From NCBI RefSeq assembly GCF_001440345.1, contig NZ_LJYX01000011.1, forward strand, positions 62,001-126,000: DNA of 64,000 nucleotides, written 5' to 3'. The position numbers and the translations under genes are program-made. Positions 34,720 to 43,232 of this stretch are shown piece by piece. Under the pieces are notes generated by a model. It saw only the letters and a list, made by a program, of their open reading frames with translations. It was not told the origin of the DNA and ran no database searches. The first letter of the stretch is position 1. Each line of letters opens with the position of its first letter. The DNA comes from Colwellia sp. TT2012 (GTDB taxonomy: Bacteria > Pseudomonadota > Gammaproteobacteria > Enterobacterales > Alteromonadaceae).

Positions 34720-36516
34720 TTAACCACTTTTTTGGTGCAGTGCGTGGTAATAACCTGCTTTGGCGAGTAGCTCTAGATGAGTGCCTTGTTCGACCAATTC
34801 GCCTTGGTTGAGCACGATAATTTCATCGGCATTTCTTATGCTTGATAACTTATGGGCAATAATCAATAAGGTTTTGTTTTTGCTTAGCCGAGTGAACGCT
34901 TCCTGTATATGTTGTTCACTGTGGTTGTCTAAGGCGGAAGTCGCTTCATCTAAGATGATAATGCTGGCATCACGTAAAATGGCACGAGCAATGGCTATTC
35001 GTTGGCGTTGCCCTCCCGATAAATTGCGACCATTTTCTCCTATTGGCGTATTTAAACCTAAGGCTAGCTCTTTAGCAAAAACGGTGACATTGGCATCAAG
35101 TGCAGCTTGCTCAACTTCTTCGTTTGATACGGGGCGATTACAGCCAAAACGGATATTGTTTGCTAGGGTGTCATCTATTAACACAATATCTTGTGAGACA
35201 AAAGCAAACTGTGCTCTAAGTGACGCTAAGCTATAATTTTCAATGGCTATGTCATTAATGAAAATGGACTGTGGCGGCGATTGATATAAACGTAATAATA
35301 AGCGGGCTAGGGTGCTTTTACCGCTGCCGGATTCACCGACAAAAGCAACACTGCTACCGGCTTTTATCTTCACTGAAAAATGTTTTAACGCGGGTTGAGC
35401 CTTACCTTGATAAGAGAAAGATAAATTGTTAAAGGTAATTTTTGAGCATTGTGATAATAAATGCTTGCTACCCGTATCAGGCTCTTCTTTTTCATCTAGA
35501 AAACTAAACAAACTGCTTGCTGCCGTTAAACCCTTTTGTAAGTGTTGATTAATATTACTTAGTTGCTTAAGTGGTTTGAGCAATGAGCCCATGGCAATTA
35601 AAATCAGCGTGAAACTGCCGGGGCTTAATTGATTGAGCACCTGCTCATTACTGGCAAGGAGTAGTACCGCAGCAATAGCAAACGAGGCAATAAGTTGAAT
35701 GACCGGATTAGTTATGGCACTTGTTGCTTGTAACTTCATATTTTGTTGACGGTTATGGTTGTTTATTTGCTCGAACTGAGCGCTTATTTGACCACTAGTA
35801 TTGAGTAATATTATTTCTTGTTGATTTGAAATTGCTTGCTCTGTTGCCTTACTGACTTGCCCCATACTTTTTTGTAATGCGCGGCTAATCATTTTAAAGC
35901 GCTTCGATACCTTGTTAATAATTAACGCGATAATGGGTGCTATCACCAAGAAAATTAGTGTTAATTGCCAACTGTGGTAAAACATCATAGTGAGTAATAC
36001 TAAGATGATGACAGACTCTCGGATGACAATAACGACAGCCGTTGCAAAGGTCTGAGATACTTGCTCGCTATCATAGATGAGTTTAGCAATAAGGCTGCCA
36101 CGGCTATTGTTATCAAAAAAGGTTCGAGGTAAAAATAATAACTTATCAAAAGCTTGTTGCCGTATTTGATACGTTACCTTGCTACTGACGTAGGCAATGG
36201 CATAGTTTGAGATAAAACTTGCACTACCACGTAGCAAAAAAATCCCGATGATTAATAAAGCGCCTAGTTGTAAGGTGTTGCTATCGGCTTTTCCTAAACC
36301 TTGGTCAATAAGTGGCTTGACCAAATAAATCATACCAGCATCAACCAAACTAAATAAACATAGAGCAAGCAAGGCAATGAAAATAAGCTTTTTATGTATC
36401 AGGTAATAAGCGAGTAATCTGCGGTATAAACGGGTGCTTTTATTTGCAGTGTTGCTTGAAATATAATTTACCGTATTGTTTGATGATTTTTCCAGACTAT
36501 TTACCTTGCTTATCAT
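34720..36516 (-). CDS. MsbA-like ABC exporter (TMD-NBD half transporter)
   Basis: 598 aa from the ATG at 36516, which overlaps the acyltransferase stop as ATGA. A second ATG at 36534 is possible. Six TM helices lie in residues ~40-320, then a nucleotide-binding domain: Walker A GESGSGKSTLARLLL, Q-loop FVSQDIVLID, signature NLSGGQRQRIAIARAIL, Walker B IIILDEATSALD, H-loop IIAHKLSS. The layout matches lipid flippases such as MsbA. In this operon it likely exports the product of the acyltransferase and adenylation pair, which is inference. Confidence 0.9.
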   Translation of the reverse strand: MISKVNSLEKSSNNTVNYISSNTANKSTRLYRRLLAYYLIHKKLIFIALLALCLFSLVDAGMIYLVKPLIDQGLGKADSNTLQLGALLIIGIFLLRGSASFISNYAIAYVSSKVTYQIRQQAFDKLLFLPRTFFDNNSRGSLIAKLIYDSEQVSQTFATAVVIVIRESVIILVLLTMMFYHSWQLTLIFLVIAPIIALIINKVSKRFKMISRALQKSMGQVSKATEQAISNQQEIILLNTSGQISAQFEQINNHNRQQNMKLQATSAITNPVIQLIASFAIAAVLLLASNEQVLNQLSPGSFTLILIAMGSLLKPLKQLSNINQHLQKGLTAASSLFSFLDEKEEPDTGSKHLLSQCSKITFNNLSFSYQGKAQPALKHFSVKIKAGSSVAFVGESGSGKSTLARLLLRLYQSPPQSIFINDIAIENYSLASLRAQFAFVSQDIVLIDDTLANNIRFGCNRPVSNEEVEQAALDANVTVFAKELALGLNTPIGENGRNLSGGQRQRIAIARAILRDASIIILDEATSALDNHSEQHIQEAFTRLSKNKTLLIIAHKLSSIRNADEIIVLNQGELVEQGTHLELLAKAGYYHALHQKSG

Positions 36517-37436
36517 GATTCGTAGTTTTTCCAACGGTTATATGACCAATACCATTGGCTTGGATATTGTCTAATTATTTGCTCAAAGCGTTGGTAAATT
36601 TGTGCCATCACTTGTTCAACGTTTTGCTCAATTTCTTGCTCTGCTAGGTTTTTTTCAGATCTTTGTTGTTGCAATGTTTCAAAAAATACTTGTACTTGGC
36701 CGTCGTCTTGATAAACCGCATAGGCCAGTAATAGCGGTTTTTTAGTCATTTTTGCCAGTAAAACTACGCCAGCAGGTGCTTTAGTTTTTTGTCCAAAAAA
36801 GGTTACTTCAGTTTGGTTGGCGTACAGATCGCAATGCAAAGAAATATACGCATTATTGCCCGCTTGGATTAATAACTGGCTAAAAGCATGTGCAGATTTT
36901 TTATTGATGGCGGTAATATTAACGGCAGAATAAAAGTCCATTTCATCGGCTAAAAAATTAGGGATGTTAGTTAAAGTGACTGAATTATTGGCAAATTTTG
37001 CCACAGCAAGCGGCACTGCTTCGTAGCAGCCTAAATGCATGGTGGCAATGCAAGCCCCTGTTCCTGATTGCAAAATTTGTAAGGTTTCTTCATCACAAAA
37101 AATATCAGGATCTACTTGTGATAACCAAAAAGACTCGGCCACGCCATAGGCACAATTACCATAAGCTTCAAAGGCCAAGTCAGTTGCTTCTTTAATACTG
37201 AGTTCTGGCATGGCTCGGACAATATTATTGATGGCACGTTTTCTGGTTTTTGTAGCAAAACGTAGTATTATTTTGCCGATATTGTTGATTAATTTCTTAC
37301 GTCGATTTTTAGTTAACTTCATTAAAGTACTCACCAAAAATCTTATGCTGAGACTCATTGCTTTATGCTTTATTAAGGTTCGTTTCGAACCTGCTACCTC
37401 TTTGTCTGTAGACTTGCTAGAGCGTTCAACTTTCAT
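36513..37436 (-). CDS. LpxL/HtrB-type lysophospholipid acyltransferase family protein
   Basis: 307 aa from the ATG at 37436 (MKVERSSKSTDKEV); a longer frame starts at 37466. The catalytic motif HLGCYE (H-x4-E) lies in CIATMHLGCYEAVPLAVAKF, and the family ends with QWYWSYNRWKNY. LpxL-type enzymes transfer acyl chains from acyl-ACP to lipid A or other acceptors. Here the acceptor may be a carrier-bound amino acid, judging from the adjacent ACP and adenylation genes. It overlaps the ACP gene by 11 nt and the ABC gene by 4 nt. Confidence 0.82.
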   Translation of the reverse strand: MKVERSSKSTDKEVAGSKRTLIKHKAMSLSIRFLVSTLMKLTKNRRKKLINNIGKIILRFATKTRKRAINNIVRAMPELSIKEATDLAFEAYGNCAYGVAESFWLSQVDPDIFCDEETLQILQSGTGACIATMHLGCYEAVPLAVAKFANNSVTLTNIPNFLADEMDFYSAVNITAINKKSAHAFSQLLIQAGNNAYISLHCDLYANQTEVTFFGQKTKAPAGVVLLAKMTKKPLLLAYAVYQDDGQVQVFFETLQQQRSEKNLAEQEIEQNVEQVMAQIYQRFEQIIRQYPSQWYWSYNRWKNYES

Positions 37437-37656
37437 GGTGCTGCTCAACCCAAAAAATAAACTCATCGATTTGTCTTAAGTTAGCGGTAAGTGCCTGCTC
37501 AAAGGGCAGTGTTAGCTTGAATTTCTGTTCCAGCTCTAGCATGAGCATCATGAAATCGAATGATTTTATCGTGCCAAGTAAGTTGTCCGTTAGGTCTATT
37601 AACGGGCAATGGGTCTTTTCTTCAATGAACTGAATGATACTTTGTTGTATTAACAT
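37426..37656 (-). CDS. Acyl/peptidyl carrier protein
   Basis: 76 aa, typical ACP length. The phosphopantetheine site is the Ser in LLGTIKSFDFMMLMLELE, a variant of DSLD/DSFD in which Lys replaces Asp before Ser. The flanking helices (QQSIIQFIEEKTHC, FEQALTANLRQIDEFIFWVE) fit the four-helix carrier fold. Its ATG overlaps the stop of the adenylation gene (TAATG), so the two are co-translated. It probably carries the aminoacyl group made by that enzyme. Confidence 0.85.
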   Translation of the reverse strand: MLIQQSIIQFIEEKTHCPLIDLTDNLLGTIKSFDFMMLMLELEQKFKLTLPFEQALTANLRQIDEFIFWVEQHHES

Positions 37657-39371
37657 TATAGGGTCTCCTTAGGAGTAGTTATTTTATTATGATCACCACT
37701 AAGTAGCGCTTTGATATCCACTTTGCCACTGATATTACGGGGTAATAATGGCTGAAAATCAAACTCATCAGGCACCATGTAAGTGGGTAAATGCTGTAAA
37801 CAATGCTTGCTTAGGGCGGCAAGAGTGTGTTGGTAATTGTCTAAGACTGAAGTTGAACTTGAACTTGAACTCGAAGCTGAACAAGTGGAGGAGTTTTGTT
37901 GGTATTCAATAAAGGCGATGATCCTAGTATTGCCGCTATGATCAAGGTGTGCAGCAACAACACACCAAGTGATATCGTTGGAAAAGCTAACAATGGCAGT
38001 TTCAATCTCGGCAGCTTCGACCCGATGACCTGATACTTTAAATTGCTGATCGTTACGACCATGAAAGACGATATTTTGTTGTTGGTCATAATAGACAATA
38101 TCGCCGGTACGGTAGAAACGTGTTGCGCTTTGAGCTAACGGGCTTGCTAGTGTGATAAAAGCTTGCGCTGTTTTCTTACTGTCTTGGTAGTAACCGTCAA
38201 CAAGTTGATCACCGGCTAGATACAATTCAGCTAAGGTATTGCTGGTTGTTATCTCTTTATTATCGTTGACCAGTATGGCCGTTAATCCAGGCAAGGCTTG
38301 ACCAATGGGTACTGATGCTGAGGTGATTGCTTGCTGGTCACTTAATTCAAAATAAGTGGCGGTAATCGTACACTCTGTTGGACCGTAGAGATTGATTACC
38401 CGACTATTATGAGCACATTTTTGCCACTTTAACGCTTGGCTGGTGAGTAGTTTTTCACCACCAAAACAGCTTAGTCTCAAGCTAGGTAATTGCTGAGGTT
38501 TTAATAAGCGCATTTTATCCATAAAAGATAACACTGAAGCAACGGCGGAAAAAACAGATAATTGATGCTGTTTAATAAATGCCATCGGGCAGATAAGCTG
38601 TTCATTAGGAATAATATAGAGCGCCGCGCCTTTGTGCCAGCAACTGAACATATCATGTACGGATAAATCAAAAGATAATTCAAAAAACTGACTGACTTTA
38701 TCGCTTGCCGTTATCTTTAAAAGCTTATCGAGCCGGTGCAGGTGACTGATAATGTTTTTATGACTAACGGCAATGCCTTTTGGTGTGCTGGTACTACCCG
38801 AAGTAAATAAGATATATGCATAAGGGGATGCCGTTAATGATGCTATGTTCGTTGTAGTTGTTGCAGTGGTATTTGCTCTTAGGTCAGAGCTGCTTATTGA
38901 AATCGCATCGTCAATGTTAATATACTGATGGCGTTTGTTATTTGTGCCTAAATACAAGACAACTAATGGCTGTTTAGTGTGTTGTAATAACTCCGATGGG
39001 TCTTCGTTAGCAGCAACCAAGAGTACCTGGCTATTTATTTCTGACAATATCTTGCTATTTCGCTTGGCCGGTTGTTTGATATTAAGCGGTACATAGGCAT
39101 TATTACTGGCCAGAATGGCGAGTATGCCGGCGTACATCTGCCATTGTCGGCCACCATAAATAGCCACTGGGTATGACGCATCATTAAAATAACGAATGCT
39201 GTTCGCCCATTGTTGACTCAGTGCAAATAAAGCTTGGTAGGTAAAGGTTTTCACCTGTCCTTTTTTGCCTTTGACACTGTTATTTTTTATGGCACTAGCG
39301 TCAACATAAAGGGCGATATTATTGGGAAACTGCTTTGCGGATGTGGCAAAGCTTGCTTGATATAAATTCAT
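37656..39371 (-). CDS. Stand-alone amino-acid adenylation domain (NRPS/DltA-like)
   Basis: About 571 aa from the ATG at 39371 (MNLYQASFATSAKQFPNNIALY), the usual A-domain start; a GTG at 39422 extends it. Adenylation core motifs appear in order: A3 ILFTSGSTSTPKGIAVSHKN, A4 FFELSFDLSVHDMF, A5 INLYGPTECTI, A7 FYRTGDIVY, A8 RNDQQFKVSGHRVEAAEIE, A10 LPRNISGKVD. It activates an amino acid as AMP ester and loads the downstream carrier. A Ser-rich low-complexity insert (~residues 510-525) comes from a hexanucleotide repeat. The amino acid cannot be predicted with confidence. Confidence 0.88.
   Translation of the reverse strand: MNLYQASFATSAKQFPNNIALYVDASAIKNNSVKGKKGQVKTFTYQALFALSQQWANSIRYFNDASYPVAIYGGRQWQMYAGILAILASNNAYVPLNIKQPAKRNSKILSEINSQVLLVAANEDPSELLQHTKQPLVVLYLGTNNKRHQYINIDDAISISSSDLRANTTATTTTNIASLTASPYAYILFTSGSTSTPKGIAVSHKNIISHLHRLDKLLKITASDKVSQFFELSFDLSVHDMFSCWHKGAALYIIPNEQLICPMAFIKQHQLSVFSAVASVLSFMDKMRLLKPQQLPSLRLSCFGGEKLLTSQALKWQKCAHNSRVINLYGPTECTITATYFELSDQQAITSASVPIGQALPGLTAILVNDNKEITTSNTLAELYLAGDQLVDGYYQDSKKTAQAFITLASPLAQSATRFYRTGDIVYYDQQQNIVFHGRNDQQFKVSGHRVEAAEIETAIVSFSNDITWCVVAAHLDHSGNTRIIAFIEYQQNSSTCSASSSSSSSTSVLDNYQHTLAALSKHCLQHLPTYMVPDEFDFQPLLPRNISGKVDIKALLSGDHNKITTPKETL
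37852..37882. repeat. (TTGAAC)n hexanucleotide tract inside the adenylation gene
   Basis: GTTGAACTTGAACTTGAACT followed by imperfect units encodes a poly-Ser run on the minus strand. Because the unit is 6 bp, copy-number change would keep the frame. Confidence 0.6.
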
Positions 39372-39659
39372 TCGTTGTCGTTGGGCTGCTGATTTTATGA
39401 AAGCTAATGTAACCAATAACACGGTTATCTTCGGTAACTATTTTGTCGATAAAATGTCGTAACTATGGGTAAATTTGTAAAAAAGTGTCAAGGTAAGGGA
39501 AAAAATAGCAGAGCTTTCTTCGCTAGCTAACTAATTTTACTCGTATTCTTTAACGCCTTATGGTTAAATTTAAGGTAATTTTATTAGTTGATTTCTCATG
39601 TCATAATGAGTGGTTTTTAGCCACTGGCAATCATAGTCATTTACAATTAAGGCATTATC

Positions 39660-42600
39660 TTGATCCATCTTTATCCTGCCAACAAAATGGAAAATTTGTT
39701 GCTCTTGCTCAACAAAATATCGGAACTTTCCCCTCTAGGTGTATTTAATCAAGAAGTCATTGTCGTGCAAAATGCGGGTATGCAGCATTGGCTTAACTTA
39801 GCGATCGCTAAAGAGCGTGGTATAAGTATGAATATGCGTTACGCGTTACCGGCTCAATTCCTGTGGAAGTTAATAAGGTCACTGGCTAGCGAAGATAAAG
39901 TGCCTGATCAGTCACCTTACTCCAGAGAAGTGCTTTGTTGGCGTATACATGCACTTCTAGCACTCGATTCAGTGGTCGAAGATGATGATTTTAGTCAAGC
40001 CAGCCACTATTGGCGTGGTGACATATCGGCAGATTCAGTAGATGGCAGTAGTTATAATGAAGACAAACAAGCGCAATTAAAACGTTATCAATTAGCCACA
40101 CAATTAGCTGATTTATATGAGCAGTATTTGATTTTTAGACCACAGTGGTTAGACAGTTGGCAACAAGGAAATTTTGAACTGCAAGGTCTTGAAAAAATTG
40201 CTGCCAGTGAACATAAATGGCAAGGCAAATTATGGCGCTTGTTAATTGAGCAATTACCTTATAACCCGGTTGAATTACTCAAGGATGCTATTGCCAATAT
40301 TGCCAACAAAAAAGATCTTATTCCGCCCCGCATTAGTTTCTTCGGTCTTAATACTATGGCGCCGATGTGGCTTGATTTTATTAATGCCTTGAGTGAGCAT
40401 GTTGAAGTACATTTCTTTCATCTTAATCCGTGTTTCTCCTATTGGGGAGATATAGTGACTGAAAAACAGGCGCTCAATAAGTTATCACAATGGTCCGATG
40501 GTGTTTCAGCCGATGAGAGCGAGGTACAAAACTTTGTCGGCAATCCTCTATTAGCTAACTTAGGCCAACAAGGCCGAGAGTTTATCTCCATGTTGCAAGA
40601 TTACAGCACCATAGATGTTGAATTGTTTGAACACGCTAAAAATGACCAACCGAGCATGGCAGCAGCGGAAAAAACCAGTGTTTTACATCAGCTGCAAAAT
40701 GATATTCTTTCGCTTACTGATGCCAGAATTGAGGGAAAAAGTGAGGCTAGCGATGATGACAAGGATGCGCTAAATACGGCTGGTCAAGATGATTCTATTG
40801 TCATCACTAGTTGTCATAGTGCTTTACGAGAAGTGCAAGCATTGCATGACTACTTATTACATCAATTTAACCAAGATAACAGCTTAACACCAAAAGATAT
40901 CTTGGTGATGTGTCCACAAGTGGAACAATATGCTCCTTATGTTAATGCTGTCTTTACTCGGGGTTGGCAAGATATAGCCGGTGAAGTACCGCCACTGCCT
41001 TGCTCTATTGCTGATCGTAGTGCTAAAGATAGTGATCCCTTAGTCGCCGCTTTTACCGAGTTACTGACCTTACCTGATAGCCGATTTGGTGTCGCACAAT
41101 TGTTATCGTTTTTACGTTTACCCGCCATGGCAAATAAATTTGCCATCAACACGGAAGACTTGGCTAAGATTTCAGCTTGGCTTGAACAAGCAACGGTGCA
41201 TTGGGGCATTGATTTAAGTCATAAACAAGCATTGTTAGGGCAACAGGCCAGTGGTGCTTTTACTTGGCAACAAGGCTTAGCACGACTATTACGTGGCTTT
41301 GCTTATGCCGACAGTGAACAAATTTATCAAGAGCAACTGTTATTGAGTAATGTTGAAGGCAGTGATGGCGTGTTATTGGGTCAGTTAATGCTTTTTATCG
41401 AACAGTTACAATATTTTAGTGAAAACCTGCAACGCTCTCGTAGCGCAATACAATGGCAAAGTTTTTTACTTGCACAACTCGAGGGTTTATTTAGTCGAGT
41501 TGATGCTGATAATATCAGTAATGAAAGCAGCCTAATGGTGATTGAGCAAGCCATTGCCGGTTTGGTAGAGCATTGTCACCATGCCCATTTTGACGATGAC
41601 ATTTGCTGGTTAATTATCGTTGATTACCTAAGCCAACATTTTAGTCAGGGTGATGCCAGTAAGCAGTTTATGGTTGGTCAGGTCACCTTTTGTTCCATGT
41701 TACCTATGCGCAGTATCCCCTTTAAAATCATCGCGGTATTGGGCTTAAATGATGGCGAGTTCCCTCGGCAACGCCAAGCCTTGGGCTTTGATCTTATGTC
41801 GCTGTCTAAGGCTCAATTAGGCGATAGATCGCGCCGTGGTGATGACAGGTACTTATTTTTGGAAGCGATTATTTCCGCCAGAAATTCCTTGTACCTGAGC
41901 TATCAAGGGCGAAATATCAAAAATAATAATGAAAGACAACCCTCATTGGTGGTTAAAGAGTTGATGGAATATTTAGCTCAAGGTTATGGTTGGAATTTCT
42001 GTGAACACGATAGCAGTAGTCATAATGAAGCGCAGTCAACGGGAGTCTATCAATTAGCCATGCAAGCGTTTAGTGCCGATAATTATTGCGGCAAGTGGCC
42101 AAGTTTCGATGCCAATTGGTTGGCGTTAGGGCAACGTTCTGTTGCTGATGCTGGCTCAGTTGCCGATTCAATCGATAACAGTGCACAGTTAGCCATACAG
42201 GCACAAGATAATAATAAAGAGGTAAGTTTATCTTGCCAGCAATTAATACGCTTTTATCAACATCCAGCAAAAATGTTTGCCCAACAACAACTTAATTTGT
42301 ACTTTGATAATGATCATAGCTTGTTAGAAGATGTTGAGCCTTTTAGTGTTAATCACTTACAAAGCTACTTATTACGCCAAGACTTGCTCAATGCAGCATT
42401 AAATAGTGAAGCATCAGCGGAGGTGTTAACCCGTGCACAGTTATCGGGTAAATTCCCCGATTTACCCACTACAGCAAGCTTGTTTAAGGATTATCAGCAG
42501 GATGTGCAGCAATTCAGTGAGGAAATAAGCAAGCTTAATTGTGCTAATCCTGAGATCATTGACTGTCATCTTGTCCTTGATGTTGACAGCCTAAGCGGTA

Positions 42601-43232
42601 ACAAAGTTAAGGTGACATTGAATACTCAATTAGCGGTTAAGAACAACTTATTGGTGCACTATCGTAGCTCAAGCGCTAAAGCGAAAGATAAATTTACCAT
42701 GTACTTTCAGCAACTTGTGGTGCAGGTATGGCAACAGCAACTCATTGCTAATGAACAGACGGCCAATGAAACGATTATTAACAATGAAGACTCGGTAAAA
42801 CTACAACAAGTAACTGAAACTATTGGCTTATATTTTAATACTAAAGCGCAGAAGGTAGAGCAGTTTACGGTCGCCAATATTATTGATGCAAAAACAAAAC
42901 TCATTAACCTCATTAAGATATTTTTTAAAGGTCAGCAACAAGCCTTACTGTTAAACGGTGAATTGGCCGACAAAGTCTTTACCAAAAAGCGCGGCCAGTT
43001 AACGGAAATGACCCAAGGGCGTTTTGAAAGTTTGTGGCAAGGGGATATGAGTACACGTGGCTTGGCTGATGATGATTATTTGAGTTATTTTTGGCCAGAG
43101 TGTCCGCAATACGCTAAACACCAGGCGGACATCGACTTTATTTATCAGGATTTATATCAAGTGGTCACTAAACAGGCAGCCAAACAAGTCGCTAAAAAGA
43201 CAACCGCTAAAACTGCTAAGGAGAACAAATAA
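39660..43232 (+). CDS. recC: Exodeoxyribonuclease V gamma subunit RecC
   Basis: 1190 aa with a TTG start that aligns with the RecC N-terminus (IHLYPANKMENLLLLLNKI, VVQNAGMQHWLNLAIAKERG). Further RecC blocks are ISFFGLNTMAPMWLDFI, DILVMCPQVEQYAPYV, PLPCSIADRS and FKIIAVLGLNDGEFPR. RecC recognises Chi and scaffolds RecB and RecD in double-strand break repair. It is the first gene of recC-recB-recD and overlaps recB by one nucleotide (TAATG). The upstream 240 bp presumably hold the promoter shared divergently with the adenylation gene. Confidence 0.95.
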   Translation: MIHLYPANKMENLLLLLNKISELSPLGVFNQEVIVVQNAGMQHWLNLAIAKERGISMNMRYALPAQFLWKLIRSLASEDKVPDQSPYSREVLCWRIHALLALDSVVEDDDFSQASHYWRGDISADSVDGSSYNEDKQAQLKRYQLATQLADLYEQYLIFRPQWLDSWQQGNFELQGLEKIAASEHKWQGKLWRLLIEQLPYNPVELLKDAIANIANKKDLIPPRISFFGLNTMAPMWLDFINALSEHVEVHFFHLNPCFSYWGDIVTEKQALNKLSQWSDGVSADESEVQNFVGNPLLANLGQQGREFISMLQDYSTIDVELFEHAKNDQPSMAAAEKTSVLHQLQNDILSLTDARIEGKSEASDDDKDALNTAGQDDSIVITSCHSALREVQALHDYLLHQFNQDNSLTPKDILVMCPQVEQYAPYVNAVFTRGWQDIAGEVPPLPCSIADRSAKDSDPLVAAFTELLTLPDSRFGVAQLLSFLRLPAMANKFAINTEDLAKISAWLEQATVHWGIDLSHKQALLGQQASGAFTWQQGLARLLRGFAYADSEQIYQEQLLLSNVEGSDGVLLGQLMLFIEQLQYFSENLQRSRSAIQWQSFLLAQLEGLFSRVDADNISNESSLMVIEQAIAGLVEHCHHAHFDDDICWLIIVDYLSQHFSQGDASKQFMVGQVTFCSMLPMRSIPFKIIAVLGLNDGEFPRQRQALGFDLMSLSKAQLGDRSRRGDDRYLFLEAIISARNSLYLSYQGRNIKNNNERQPSLVVKELMEYLAQGYGWNFCEHDSSSHNEAQSTGVYQLAMQAFSADNYCGKWPSFDANWLALGQRSVADAGSVADSIDNSAQLAIQAQDNNKEVSLSCQQLIRFYQHPAKMFAQQQLNLYFDNDHSLLEDVEPFSVNHLQSYLLRQDLLNAALNSEASAEVLTRAQLSGKFPDLPTTASLFKDYQQDVQQFSEEISKLNCANPEIIDCHLVLDVDSLSGNKVKVTLNTQLAVKNNLLVHYRSSSAKAKDKFTMYFQQLVVQVWQQQLIANEQTANETIINNEDSVKLQQVTETIGLYFNTKAQKVEQFTVANIIDAKTKLINLIKIFFKGQQQALLLNGELADKVFTKKRGQLTEMTQGRFESLWQGDMSTRGLADDDYLSYFWPECPQYAKHQADIDFIYQDLYQVVTKQAAKQVAKKTTAKTAKENK

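Noticed and set aside
37841-38098. Repetitive minus-strand ORF ending in VQVQVQLQS
   Set aside because: It is an alternate frame of the hexanucleotide tract in the adenylation gene.
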